Positions 51,219-60,138 are shown, counted from the stretch's first letter. The stretch is 64,000 bases of DNA from JAFALK01 sp042701975 (GCA_042701975.1 CP170561.1:3534001-3598000); one strand, 5' to 3'. Numbers and translations are program-made. The notes: generated from the letters alone by a model not told the origin.

Positions 51219-51857
51219 CTAGGGCTGCGGCAGGGCGCGGCCGAAATCGCAATAGCGACGGACTTGGCAGGCCTTGCAATCGGGTTTCAGCGCCTTGCAG
51301 ACGTAGCGGCCATGCAGGATCAGCCAGTGGTGGGAATCGACCGCATATTCGGGCGGCACGCGCTCCAGCAGCTTCAACTCCACGGCCAGTGGGGTCTTGC
51401 CTGGCGCCAGACCCGTGCGGTTGGAAACGCGAAAGATGTGCGTGTCCACGGCCATCGTGGGTTCGCCAAAGGCGACGTTCAGCACCACGTTGGCCGTCTT
51501 GCGGCCCACGCCCGGCAAGGCTTCGAGCTCCTCGCGGGTGCCCGGCACTTCGCCGCCGTGCTGCTCGATCAGGATCTGGCAGGTCTTGATCAGGTTGGCA
51601 GCCTTGGTGCGGTACAGGCCGATGGTGCGGATGTATTCGGACAGGCCTTCCACGCCCAGCGCCAGGATCTTGGCCGGCGTGTTGGCCACGGGGAAGAGCT
51701 TGCGCGTGGCCTTGTTGACGCCCACGTCGGTGGCCTGGGCTGAGAGCAGCACGGCGGCCAGCAGCTCGAAGACGCTCGAGTATTCGAGTTCCGTCTGCGG
51801 CGCCGGATTGGCAGCCTTGAGCGTGGCAAAGAAGTTTTCGATATCTGCGGCGTTCAT
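51219..51857 (-). CDS. nth: endonuclease III (DNA glycosylase/AP lyase)
   Basis: The 212-aa enzyme removes oxidised pyrimidines. The helix-hairpin-helix LPGVGRKTANVV with catalytic Lys, the downstream Asp in AVDTHIFRVSNR, and the 4Fe-4S motif CKALKPDCKACQVRRYC (near residues 190-206) are intact. It starts 7 bp after the rnfB stop, so both Fe-S proteins are probably in one unit. Confidence 0.96.
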   Translation of the reverse strand: MNAADIENFFATLKAANPAPQTELEYSSVFELLAAVLLSAQATDVGVNKATRKLFPVANTPAKILALGVEGLSEYIRTIGLYRTKAANLIKTCQILIEQHGGEVPGTREELEALPGVGRKTANVVLNVAFGEPTMAVDTHIFRVSNRTGLAPGKTPLAVELKLLERVPPEYAVDSHHWLILHGRYVCKALKPDCKACQVRRYCDFGRALPQP

Positions 51858-51864
51858 GCCGCAA

Positions 51865-52509
51865 TCATCGCTTGGCGCGGGCCCGGGCCAGAGCGGCCTC
51901 GATCATCGCCCGCTTGCGGTCGAGTTCCGGCGCCTCGGTGATCTGGCTGGCGGCGGGCAGGTCGGCCAATTTGGTTTCGAGCTTGCCTTCGAGTCGTTCG
52001 TCGTTCTCGAGCTTCTCGCGGTGGCGGCGGAACTTGCGGAACTCGAAGCGCTGCTTCGCCTCGTCGGCCTGCGATTGGCTCCAGGCGGCCCAGCCGCTGC
52101 GGTTCGGCGTCGCCGCCACGAGCGAGATGCAGTCCACCGGGCAGGCCGGCACGCACAACTCACAGCCCGTGCATTGCTCAGCGACGATCAGGTGCATCTG
52201 CTTGGGCGCGCCGACGATGCAGTCCGCCGGGCAGGCCTTGATGCACAGCGTGCAGCCGATGCACCAGCTCTCGTCGATGACGGCCAGCACGCGCGGGCCT
52301 TCAACGCCGTGCTCGGCGCTCAAGGGGAGGCCAGGGCGGCCGGTCAGGTCGGCCAGTCGCGCGATGCCGGCTTCACCACCGGGCGGGCATTGGTTGATGC
52401 CGGCTTCGTCCTTGGCAACGGCCTCGGCGTAGCTGCGGCAGTCCGGGTAGCCGCAGCGTGTGCATTGGGTCTGCGGCAGTGCGGCGTCGATGCGATCGGC
52501 GAGGTTCAC
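51865..52509 (-). CDS. RnfB-like electron transport Fe-S protein
   Basis: The 214-aa protein has an N-terminal 4Fe-4S motif (CTRCGYPDCRSYAEAV) and two ferredoxin clusters CIGCTLCIKACP and CTGCELCVPACP. A long basic/acidic helical tail (about residues 145-214) replaces further domains. There is no N-terminal membrane helix. None of the other rnf/rsx genes is present, so it is an orphan of the kind seen in betaproteobacteria, whose electron acceptor is unknown. The GTG start overlaps the phaZ stop by 4 bp. Confidence 0.88.
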   Translation of the reverse strand: MNLADRIDAALPQTQCTRCGYPDCRSYAEAVAKDEAGINQCPPGGEAGIARLADLTGRPGLPLSAEHGVEGPRVLAVIDESWCIGCTLCIKACPADCIVGAPKQMHLIVAEQCTGCELCVPACPVDCISLVAATPNRSGWAAWSQSQADEAKQRFEFRKFRRHREKLENDERLEGKLETKLADLPAASQITEAPELDRKRAMIEAALARARAKR

Positions 52510-53837
52510 TTGCTGGCTGTGGCGCTGGCGCGCTTGCGGGGCGCGGCGGTCTTCCTCGCGGCTGCCTTGCGAGCCGGCGCCGTGCCGTTGGCCGGCTTGT
52601 CAAACTTGGCGATGAAGTCGCGCACTTCCGGGTAGACCTTCTCGCGCCAGCGGCGACCCGAGAAGATGCCGTAGTGGCCGGCGCCGATGGCGTCGTAGTG
52701 GAACTGGTTCTTCGGCGCAATGCCGGTGCACAGCTCGTGGGCGGCGCGGGTCTGGCCGGCTCCGGAGATGTCGTCCAGCTCGCCTTCGACGGTGAGCAGC
52801 GCGGTGTTCTTGATGTCCTGCGGGCGCACCAGCTGGCCGTTGACTTCCCAGGTGCCGTTCACCAGCGCGAAGTCCTGGAAGACCGTCTTGATGGTGTCCA
52901 GGTAGTACTCGGCCGGCATGTCCAGCACGGCGTTGTATTCGTCGTAGAACTTGCGGTGCGCTTCGGCTTCATCGTCGTCGCCGCGCATCAGGTCCATGAA
53001 GTAGTCGTAGTGCGAAGTCAGATGCCGGTCCGGGTTCATCGCCACGAAGCCCGTGTGCTGCAGGAAGCCCGGGTACACGGCGCGGCCGGCACCCGGGAAG
53101 TTGGTGGGCACACGGTAGATGACGTTGGTCTCGAACCAGCTGTAGCTGCGGTTCATGGCCAGGTTGTTGACGGCGGTCGGGCTCTTGCGGGCGTCGATGG
53201 GGCCACCCATCATGGTCATGGAACGGGGCGTGGGCTCGCCGTTGGAGGCCATCAGCGAGATGGCGGCCAGTACCGGCACAGTGGGCTGGCAGACCGAGAT
53301 CACATGGCAGTCGGCCGCGCCCACGTGGCGGATGAACTCCTGCACGTAGGCGACATAGTCGTCCAGGTGGAACGGGCCGGATTCGAGCGGGACCATGCGC
53401 GCGTCGGTCCAGTCGGTAATGAAGACCTTGTGGTCCTTGAGCAGCTGGCGGACCGTTTCGCGCAGCAGCGTGGAGTGGTGGCCCGACAGCGGCGCCACGA
53501 CCAGCACCGTGGGCTGTGCCTTCATCTTCTCCAGCACGCCGAGGTCATCGGTGTAGCGCTTGAAACGCAAGAGGCGGCAGAAGGGCTTGATCAGCGGCGC
53601 CAGTTCCTGCACGGCCACTTCGGCGCCGTCCACCTGCACGCTGGTGATGTTGAACTCGGGCTTTTCGTATTCCTTGGCCAGGCGGTGGACCAGGTCCAGG
53701 CCGGCCGACATGCGCGGCGAGAGCGGCGTGTGCGCAAACGGCGAGAGCGGATGGCTGTACAGCTTGGCGGAGGCGCTGGCGAACTCCGCGAAGGGGCTCA
53801 GCAACGCACGCTGGGTTTCATAAAGCTGATAGAGCAT
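52506..53837 (-). CDS. phaZ: intracellular polyhydroxyalkanoate depolymerase
   Basis: The 443-aa enzyme mobilises stored polyhydroxybutyrate. It has the alpha/beta-hydrolase core with the nucleophile region VISVCQPTVPVLAA, in which Cys takes the place of the lipase Ser. The Asp and His lie in EGELDDISG and GAGHYGIFSG. A C-terminal Lys/Arg/Ala tail of about 25 residues (KAAARKTAAPRKRA) is histone-like and might bind DNA or granule proteins. ATG 53837 is preceded by a 113-bp gap with a hairpin. Confidence 0.93.
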   Translation of the reverse strand: MLYQLYETQRALLSPFAEFASASAKLYSHPLSPFAHTPLSPRMSAGLDLVHRLAKEYEKPEFNITSVQVDGAEVAVQELAPLIKPFCRLLRFKRYTDDLGVLEKMKAQPTVLVVAPLSGHHSTLLRETVRQLLKDHKVFITDWTDARMVPLESGPFHLDDYVAYVQEFIRHVGAADCHVISVCQPTVPVLAAISLMASNGEPTPRSMTMMGGPIDARKSPTAVNNLAMNRSYSWFETNVIYRVPTNFPGAGRAVYPGFLQHTGFVAMNPDRHLTSHYDYFMDLMRGDDDEAEAHRKFYDEYNAVLDMPAEYYLDTIKTVFQDFALVNGTWEVNGQLVRPQDIKNTALLTVEGELDDISGAGQTRAAHELCTGIAPKNQFHYDAIGAGHYGIFSGRRWREKVYPEVRDFIAKFDKPANGTAPARKAAARKTAAPRKRASATASK

Positions 53838-53907
53838 CGCGATTGCCTCGGGCGGCCGGAAGTGAAAATTGCCTGCCTAATGTGCCAGATTTTGTGCAAC
53901 GCAGCAT

Positions 53908-53928
53908 CCGGGGATGCCGAATCCCCGG
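53908..53928 (-). other. GC-rich hairpin after the aminotransferase gene
   Basis: An 8-bp stem CCGGGGAT/ATCCCCGG surrounds a 5-nt loop, 23 bp past the aminotransferase stop. No T-tract follows, so it may slow transcription or stabilise the mRNA end but is not a clear intrinsic terminator. Confidence 0.5.
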
Positions 53929-53950
53929 TGCCGATCGTGAACAAGTTCGG

Positions 53951-55153
53951 TCAGCCGCGCATCACGGTGGCCATGGCCTCGGCCACGGCCGGCAGGTTCT
54001 TCTCGTTCAGGGCGGCCACACAGATGCGGCCCGAGTCCACGCCATAAATGCCAAACTCGCTGCGCAGGCGCTGCATCTGGGCGGCGTTCAGGCCGGAGTA
54101 GCTGAACATCCCCTTTTGGCGGGTCACGAAAGAGAGGTCTTGCGTGACGCCGGCCTTTTGTAGCGCTTGCACCAGCGCACTGCGCATGGCCTTGATGCGC
54201 ACGCGCATGCCAGCCAGCTCTTGTTCCCAGAGCGTGCGTAGCGTGGGCGTGTTCAGCACCAGCGCGCAGACCTGGCCGCCGTGCGTGGGCGGGTTGGAGT
54301 AGTTGGTGCGGATGACGATCTTGAGCTGCGAGAGCACGCGGGCCTGGTCTTCGGCGGTGGCGCAGGCCACGCTCAGGGCGCCAACGCGCTCGCCGTAGAG
54401 CGAGAAGCTCTTGGAGAAGCTGGTGGAGACGAAGAAGTCCAGGCCGGCGGCCACGAACTGCTCGATCACGGCGCCGTCTTCCTGGATGCCCTCGCCGAAG
54501 CCCTGGTAGGCCATGTCGAGGAAGGCCACCAGGCCGCGCGCCTTGATGGCGGCAATGACCTGGTCCCACTGGGCGGTCGTCAGGTCATAGCCCGTCGGGT
54601 TGTGGCAGCAAGCGTGCAGCACGACCACGGTGCCCGCAGCGGCGCCGTTCAGCGCGGCCAGCATGCCTTCGAAGTTGATGCCACGGTTGGCGGCGTCGTA
54701 GTACGGATAGGTGCCGACCTTGAAACCGGCGTTGGTGAACAGCGCGCGGTGGTTTTCCCAGGACGGGTCGGAGATCAGCACCTCGGCGCTCGGGTTCAGG
54801 CGCTTCAGGAAGTCGGCGCCGATCTTCAGGCCGCCGGTGCCGCCGATGGCTTGCACGGTGGCCACGCGCTTGGCAGCCAGAATGGCGCTGCCGGCGCCGA
54901 AGACGAGTTCCTGCACGGCCTTGTCATAGGCGGCGATGCCGTCGATGGGCAGGTAGCCGCGCGGCTTGGGGCTGGCCTGCAGCTCGGCTTCGGCCTGGGC
55001 CACGCACTTGAGCAGGGGCAGTTTGCCGTTCTCGTCGTAGTAGACGCCCACGCCCAGATTGACCTTGTTGGCGCGCGTGTCGGCGTTGAACTGTTCGTTC
55101 AGGCCCAGGATGGGGTCGCGAGGGGCCATTTCGACGGCGGCAAACAAGCTCAT
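53951..55153 (-). CDS. aromatic/aspartate aminotransferase
   Basis: The 400-aa PLP enzyme is of subgroup I alpha. It shows the GVGVYYDENGKLPLL N-terminal pattern, the HACCHNPTG loop, and the SFSKSFSLYGERVGAL segment with the PLP Lys. The closest relatives are AspC/TyrB, which convert oxaloacetate to aspartate or make aromatic amino acids; which is not settled by sequence. The ATG is 55153; a leader of five residues upstream is less likely. It is divergent from uvrB. Confidence 0.95.
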   Translation of the reverse strand: MSLFAAVEMAPRDPILGLNEQFNADTRANKVNLGVGVYYDENGKLPLLKCVAQAEAELQASPKPRGYLPIDGIAAYDKAVQELVFGAGSAILAAKRVATVQAIGGTGGLKIGADFLKRLNPSAEVLISDPSWENHRALFTNAGFKVGTYPYYDAANRGINFEGMLAALNGAAAGTVVVLHACCHNPTGYDLTTAQWDQVIAAIKARGLVAFLDMAYQGFGEGIQEDGAVIEQFVAAGLDFFVSTSFSKSFSLYGERVGALSVACATAEDQARVLSQLKIVIRTNYSNPPTHGGQVCALVLNTPTLRTLWEQELAGMRVRIKAMRSALVQALQKAGVTQDLSFVTRQKGMFSYSGLNAAQMQRLRSEFGIYGVDSGRICVAALNEKNLPAVAEAMATVMRG

Positions 55154-55254
55154 GGTTCTTCCTGACAAGACGGTGGCAATAACGGAGAGGTTCAGCGCAG
55201 CGGGTGTGCGCTACGCTCACGTGTTCAAACGACGGAATTCTAGGGGTAAGCCCC

Positions 55255-57363
55255 ATGCAAGCAGCATCTAACGACTCAGTTCAGCAGCAGGAAGACGCGC
55301 AAGCCGTGAAGGGCGAATTCGTGTCCTTCGAAGGCTCGCCGTTCCAGCTCTTCCAACCCTTCCCGCCAGCGGGAGATCAACCCGTGGCGATTCAGCAGTT
55401 GGTGGAGGGCATCAACGACGGCCTTTCCTACCAGACCTTGCTGGGCGTGACGGGCTCGGGTAAGACCTACACCATGGCCAACGTGATCGCCCGCCTGGGC
55501 CGCCCGGCCATCGTCTTCGCGCCCAACAAGACGCTGGCGGCGCAGCTGTACAGCGAGTTCCGGGACTTCTTCCCGAACAACGCCGTCGAGTATTTCGTCA
55601 GCTACTACGACTACTACCAGCCCGAGGCCTACGTCCCGCAGCGCGATCTGTTCATCGAGAAGGACAGCGCGATCAACGAGCAGATCGAGCAGCTGCGCCT
55701 GTCCTGCACCAAGAGCCTGATGGAGCGGCGCGACGTGGTGATCGTGGCCTCGGTCTCGGCCATCTACGGCATCGGCAACCCGGCCGACTACCACCAGATG
55801 GTGATGACGCTGCGCGTCGGCGACAAGATGGGCCAGCGCGACGTCATCGCCCAGCTGGTGCGCATGCAGTACAGCCGCAACGAGATGGAGTTCACCCGCG
55901 GCATCTTCCGCGTACGCGGCGACACGATCGACGTCTTCCCGGCCGAGCATTCCGAGCTGGCGCTGCGCATCGAGCTGTTCGATGACGAGGTGGAAACGCT
56001 CACGCTCTTCGACCCGCTCACCGGCCAGATCCGCCAGAAGATCCCGCGCTTCACGGTCTACCCGAGCAGCCATTACGTGACGCCGCGCGAACGCGTGCTG
56101 GCCGCCATGGAGACGATCAAGGAGGAGCTGCGCGAACGCGTGGGCTTCTTCGTCAAGGAAGGCAAGCTGGTGGAGGCCCAGCGCCTAGAGCAGCGCACCC
56201 GCTTCGACCTGGAGATGCTCCAGGAAGTGGGCCACTGCAAGGGCATCGAGAACTACACGCGCCACCTTTCGGGCGCCCAGCCGGGCGATCCGCCACCGAC
56301 GCTGGTCGATTACCTGCCGCCGGACGCGCTGATGTTCCTCGACGAGAGCCACGTGCTGATCGGCCAGTTTGGCGGCATGTACAACGGCGACCGGGCGCGC
56401 AAGAGCACGCTGGTGGAGTACGGTTTTCGCCTGCCTTCGGCCATGGACAACCGGCCGCTCAAGTTCGCCGAGTTCGAGCGCAAGATGCGCCAGGCAGTCT
56501 TCGTCTCGGCCACGCCGGCCGATTACGAGAAGGACAATGCGGGCCAGGTCGTCGAACAACTCGTCCGGCCGACCGGTCTCGTGGACCCCGAAGTGTCGGT
56601 GCGTCCTGCGCGCGACCAGGTGGACGACGTGCTGCAGGAGATCCGCGAGCGGGTGGAGCAGGGCGATCGCGTCCTGATCACGGTGCTGACCAAGCGCATG
56701 GCCGAGCAGCTGACGGATTACTTGAGCGACAACGGCGTGAAGGTGCGTTACCTGCACTCCGACGTGGACACGGTCGAGCGGGTGGAAATCCTGCGCGACC
56801 TGCGCCTGGGTACCTTCGACGTGCTGGTGGGCATCAACCTGCTGCGCGAAGGCCTGGACATCCCCGAGGTCTCGCTTGTCGCCATCTTGGATGCCGACAA
56901 GGAAGGCTTCCTGCGCAGCGAGCGCAGCCTGATCCAGACCATCGGCCGCGCGGCGCGCAACCTGCGCGGCACGGCCATTCTTTATGCCGACCGCATCACC
57001 GACTCGATGCGCAAGGCCATGGGCGAGACCGAACGCCGTCGCAACAAGCAGCTGGCTTTCAACGAAGAGCAGGGCATCACGCCCAAGAGCGTCAACAAGC
57101 GGATCAAGGACCTCATCGATGGGGTTTACTCCGAGAAATCCGGTCGGGACGATGCCAAGTTGATCCAGGCGGCCGAGGTCGAGGAGCTCTCGGAAAAGGA
57201 CCTCGGCAAGCGCATCGGGCAGCTCGAGAAGAAAATGCTCGAACACGCTCGCAATCTAGAATTCGAGCAGGCCGCCCGCGTGCGGGATCAGCTTTCGCAG
57301 CTGAAGGAGCAGGCTTTCGGTGCTGCACTGCACGATAAAGTGATCCCGATCCGGGGGGCCTGA
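55255..57363 (+). CDS. uvrB: excinuclease ABC subunit B
   Basis: The 702-aa damage-verification helicase has the P-loop GVTGSGKTYTMANV, the beta-hairpin YYDYYQPEAYVP, the DESH box (LDESHVLIGQ), and a C-terminal UVR domain (IGQLEKKMLEHARNLEFEQAARVRDQL). ATG 55255 is chosen; the extra N-terminal acidic/Gln stretch before VSFEGSPFQLF is part of the chain. No LexA box of the CTGT-N8-ACAG kind is seen upstream. Confidence 0.97.
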   Translation: MQAASNDSVQQQEDAQAVKGEFVSFEGSPFQLFQPFPPAGDQPVAIQQLVEGINDGLSYQTLLGVTGSGKTYTMANVIARLGRPAIVFAPNKTLAAQLYSEFRDFFPNNAVEYFVSYYDYYQPEAYVPQRDLFIEKDSAINEQIEQLRLSCTKSLMERRDVVIVASVSAIYGIGNPADYHQMVMTLRVGDKMGQRDVIAQLVRMQYSRNEMEFTRGIFRVRGDTIDVFPAEHSELALRIELFDDEVETLTLFDPLTGQIRQKIPRFTVYPSSHYVTPRERVLAAMETIKEELRERVGFFVKEGKLVEAQRLEQRTRFDLEMLQEVGHCKGIENYTRHLSGAQPGDPPPTLVDYLPPDALMFLDESHVLIGQFGGMYNGDRARKSTLVEYGFRLPSAMDNRPLKFAEFERKMRQAVFVSATPADYEKDNAGQVVEQLVRPTGLVDPEVSVRPARDQVDDVLQEIRERVEQGDRVLITVLTKRMAEQLTDYLSDNGVKVRYLHSDVDTVERVEILRDLRLGTFDVLVGINLLREGLDIPEVSLVAILDADKEGFLRSERSLIQTIGRAARNLRGTAILYADRITDSMRKAMGETERRRNKQLAFNEEQGITPKSVNKRIKDLIDGVYSEKSGRDDAKLIQAAEVEELSEKDLGKRIGQLEKKMLEHARNLEFEQAARVRDQLSQLKEQAFGAALHDKVIPIRGA

Positions 57364-57410
57364 GGCCCCCCGCGCGGGCCCGAACTTGGGCGTCCCCAGC
57401 AAGCCCAAAA

Positions 57411-57435
57411 ATAATCGAGTAAAATGCTCGGAAAT
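57411..57435 (+). promoter_or_regulatory. candidate IscR operator/promoter
   Basis: The 25-bp element (ATAATCGAGTAAAATGCTCGG and the next four bases, AAAT) resembles a type 1 IscR site, with CGAG and CTCG half-sites around an AT-rich core that can also act as the -10 region. A perfect palindrome CGGGTTAACCCG follows at 57441-57452. Both lie in the 195-bp leader of iscR, consistent with autoregulation. Confidence 0.55.
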
Positions 57436-57558
57436 TGCTCCGGGTTAACCCGTCAGGGATTGTTGGATTGATCCATGACAGGCCGCCCGGTCCGGGTCCG
57501 TCTGCTTCTCCTGGGTTGTAAGCAGCTTCGAGGCCCATCCGCCTGAAGGAGAGTACCC

Positions 57559-58095
57559 ATGCGCCTCACCACCAAAGGTCGTTTTGCCGTCACCGCGATG
57601 ATTGATCTGGCCCTGCGCGAGAACAGCGGCCCAGTCGCGCTTGCCGCGATCAGCCAGCGTCAGCAGATCTCGCTGTCCTACCTCGAACAGCTGTTCGGCA
57701 AGCTGCGCCGCCACGAGCTGGTGGAAAGCACGCGTGGCCCCGGCGGCGGTTATTCGCTCGGCCGCAAGTCCGACGAAATCACCGTGGCCGACATCATCGT
57801 CGCCGTTGACGAGCCCATCGACGCCACCGGTTGCGGCGGCAAGGAAAACTGCATGGGCGAGGACACCGGCAAGTGCATCACGCACGAGCTGTGGACCGCG
57901 CTCAACGCCAAGATGATCGAGTATCTCGACTCGGTTTCGCTGAAGAAGCTCGTCGACGACCAGCTCGCCAAGGGCGTGGTCATCGAAGACGCGCCGATCA
58001 AGCGCGCCATCTCGAGCACCCCCGTCGTCAAGCCGATCCGCATCACGGCGCCGAACTCCGTGTTCGCCCTGGGCAACAGCTTCACCAAACAATAA
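57559..58095 (+). CDS. iscR: Fe-S cluster assembly transcriptional regulator IscR
   Basis: The 178-aa Rrf2 protein has a winged helix (MRLTTKGRFAVTAMIDLAL) and the cluster-binding cysteines at residues 92, 98 and about 106 (CGGKENC then C after MGEDTGK). In Escherichia coli the third is at 104, so here the loop is two residues longer. The downstream His-containing part (CITHELW) is conserved. It regulates the isc operon it heads. A Shine-Dalgarno AAGGAGAG precedes the ATG. Confidence 0.96.
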   Translation: MRLTTKGRFAVTAMIDLALRENSGPVALAAISQRQQISLSYLEQLFGKLRRHELVESTRGPGGGYSLGRKSDEITVADIIVAVDEPIDATGCGGKENCMGEDTGKCITHELWTALNAKMIEYLDSVSLKKLVDDQLAKGVVIEDAPIKRAISSTPVVKPIRITAPNSVFALGNSFTKQ

Positions 58096-58121
58096 ATCCC
58101 GAGCCAGTAAAGAGTCCCCCT

Positions 58122-59342
58122 ATGGACATGACCCCGCACTTCCCGATCTACCTGGATTACGGCGCCACCACGCCCGTCGATCCGCGCGTTGTCGACGCCA
58201 TGATTCCGTGGCTGCGCGAGCACTTCGGCAACCCCGCCAGCCGCAGCCATGCCTGGGGCTGGGAAGCCGAAGAAGCAGTGGAGAAGGCCCGCGTGCAGGT
58301 GGCCGAGCTGATCAACGCCGACCCGCGCGAGATCGTCTGGACCTCGGGTGCCACGGAATCGATCAACCTGGCCCTGAAGGGCGCTGCGCAGTTCTACAAG
58401 ACACGTGGCAAGCACATCATCACGCTCAAGACCGAGCACAAGGCCACGCTGGACACCTGCCGCGAGCTGGAGCGCCAGGGCTTTGATGTGACCTACCTGG
58501 ACGTGCAGGAAGACGGCCTGGTGAACTTTGAGGCCTTCAAGGCCGCGCTGCGTGAAGACACCATCTTGGCGTCCGTGCTCTTCGTGAACAACGAGATCGG
58601 CGTGATCCAGGATGTGGCCGCGCTGGGCGCGCTGTGCCGCGAAAAGGGCGTGATCTTCCACGTCGACGCCGCACAGGCCACCGGCAAGATCGACATTGAC
58701 GTGGCGAAGCTGCCCATCGACCTGATGAGCCTGGCCTCGCACAAGACCTACGGCCCCAAGGGCATCGGCGCGCTGTTCGTGCGCCGCAAGCCGCGCGTGC
58801 GCCTGGAAGCGCAGATGCACGGTGGCGGCCACGAGCGCGGCATGCGTTCGGGCACGCTGGCCACGCACCAGATTGTCGGCATGGGCGAGGCCTACAGCAT
58901 CGCCAAGGCCGAGATGCACGAAGAAAACGCACGCATCCGCGCCCTGCATGAGCGTCTGCTGAACGGCCTGAAGGGCATCGAGCAGGTGTTCATCAACGGC
59001 AACCTCGAGCACCGCGTGCCGCACAACCTCAACATCTCCTTCAACTACGTTGAGGGCGAATCGCTGATCATGGGCGTGAAGGGCCTGGCCGTGTCTTCGG
59101 GCTCGGCCTGCACCTCGGCCAGCCTGGAGCCCAGCTATGTGCTGCGCGCCCTGGGCCGCAGCGACGAGCTCGCTCACTCGTCCTTGCGCATGACGATCGG
59201 CCGCTTCACCACTGAAGAAGAGATCGACTACGCCATCACCGTCCTGAAGGACCGCGTGGCCAAGCTCCGCGAACTGTCCCCGCTGTGGGAAATGTTCAAG
59301 GACGGCATCGATCTTTCCACGATCAAGTGGGCAGCACACTGA
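58122..59342 (+). CDS. iscS: cysteine desulfurase IscS
   Basis: The 406-aa PLP enzyme takes sulfur from cysteine and gives it to IscU and other acceptors. The N-terminal IYLDYGATTPVDPRV, the Lys in SHKTYGPKGIG, and the flexible loop SSGSACTSAS with the catalytic Cys near residue 330 are present. ATG 58122 follows iscR after a 26-bp gap. All isc partners follow on the same strand. Confidence 0.97.
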   Translation: MDMTPHFPIYLDYGATTPVDPRVVDAMIPWLREHFGNPASRSHAWGWEAEEAVEKARVQVAELINADPREIVWTSGATESINLALKGAAQFYKTRGKHIITLKTEHKATLDTCRELERQGFDVTYLDVQEDGLVNFEAFKAALREDTILASVLFVNNEIGVIQDVAALGALCREKGVIFHVDAAQATGKIDIDVAKLPIDLMSLASHKTYGPKGIGALFVRRKPRVRLEAQMHGGGHERGMRSGTLATHQIVGMGEAYSIAKAEMHEENARIRALHERLLNGLKGIEQVFINGNLEHRVPHNLNISFNYVEGESLIMGVKGLAVSSGSACTSASLEPSYVLRALGRSDELAHSSLRMTIGRFTTEEEIDYAITVLKDRVAKLRELSPLWEMFKDGIDLSTIKWAAH

Positions 59343-59366
59343 ACTGAGCAGCACCGGAGAAACATC

Positions 59367-59756
59367 ATGGCTTACAGCGAAAAGGTAGTTGACCACTACG
59401 AGAACCCCCGCAACGTTGGCTCCTTTGAGAAGGGCGACGACGATGTCGGCACCGGCATGGTCGGCGCACCGGCCTGCGGCGACGTGATGAAGCTGCAGAT
59501 CAAGGTGAACCCCGCCACTGGCCTGATCGAGGACGCCAAGTTCAAGACCTACGGCTGCGGCTCGGCCATCGCGTCCAGCTCGCTCGTGACCGAATGGGTC
59601 AAGGGCAAGTCGCTGGACGAAGCGCTGACCATCAAGAACACCACGATCGCCGAAGAGCTGGCCCTGCCGCCGGTGAAGATTCACTGCTCCATCCTGGCGG
59701 AAGACGCCATCAAGGCAGCCGTGGACGACTACCGCGCCAAGCACAACGCCAGCTGA
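59367..59756 (+). CDS. iscU: Fe-S cluster scaffold protein IscU
   Basis: The 129-aa scaffold has the three cluster cysteines: GAPACGDVMKLQ, TYGCGSAIA and KIHCSI, with the Asp next to the first. The HscA-binding LPPVK motif (ALPPVKIHC) is present. It begins MAYSEKVVDHYENPRNVG, identical in type to other bacterial IscU. Confidence 0.97.
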   Translation: MAYSEKVVDHYENPRNVGSFEKGDDDVGTGMVGAPACGDVMKLQIKVNPATGLIEDAKFKTYGCGSAIASSSLVTEWVKGKSLDEALTIKNTTIAEELALPPVKIHCSILAEDAIKAAVDDYRAKHNAS

Positions 59757-59768
59757 GGATTTGCGCCG

Positions 59769-60092
59769 ATGTCCGTCACGCTGACTGAAGCCGCCGCACG
59801 TCATGTCACCCGCTACATCGCCAAGCGCGGCAGCGGCGTCGGGGTGCGCCTGGGCGTCAAGACCACGGGCTGCTCGGGCCTGGCCTACAAGCTCGAGTAC
59901 GCGGACGAAGTGGCGCCCGAGGACATGGTCTTCGAAGGCCATGGGGTGAAGATCCTGATCGATCCCAAAAGCCTGCCTTACCTCGACGGCACCGAGCTCG
60001 ACTTCGTGCGCGAAGGCCTCAACGAAGGTTTCAAGTTCCGCAATCCGCGCGAGAAAGATCGCTGCGGCTGCGGGGAATCGTTCCGCATCTGA
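59769..60092 (+). CDS. iscA: iron-sulfur cluster carrier IscA
   Basis: The 107-aa A-type carrier has the three ligands in TTGCSGLAYKLE and CGCGESF at the C-terminus. It passes clusters to apo-targets. The gene is 12 bp after iscU. The intrinsic terminator between it and hscB suggests that expression can be reduced past this point. Confidence 0.96.
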   Translation: MSVTLTEAAARHVTRYIAKRGSGVGVRLGVKTTGCSGLAYKLEYADEVAPEDMVFEGHGVKILIDPKSLPYLDGTELDFVREGLNEGFKFRNPREKDRCGCGESFRI

Positions 60093-60112
60093 TCGACAAG
60101 CAGAACAAGCAG

Positions 60113-60137
60113 GCGCGGCCCTCGGTCGCGCTTTTTT
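60113..60137 (+). terminator. intrinsic terminator between iscA and hscB
   Basis: An 8-bp GC stem (GCGCGGCC/GGTCGCGC, one G-T pair) has a 3-nt CTC loop and is followed by six Ts ending one base before the hscB ATG. It has all the features of a Rho-independent terminator inside the isc operon, and occupies the place of the hscB Shine-Dalgarno. Confidence 0.75.
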
Positions 60138-60138
60138 C

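Noticed and set aside
55154..55254. LexA box before uvrB
   Set aside because: I looked for CTGT-N8-ACAG or a close variant and found none in the gap.
57353..57371. Intrinsic terminator of uvrB
   Set aside because: The stem is strong, but no run of Ts follows on either strand.
60113..60137. Terminator as simple chance hairpin
   Set aside because: A GC-rich 8-bp stem, 3-nt loop and T6 together are the standard form; chance is unlikely, so I kept it as a terminator.
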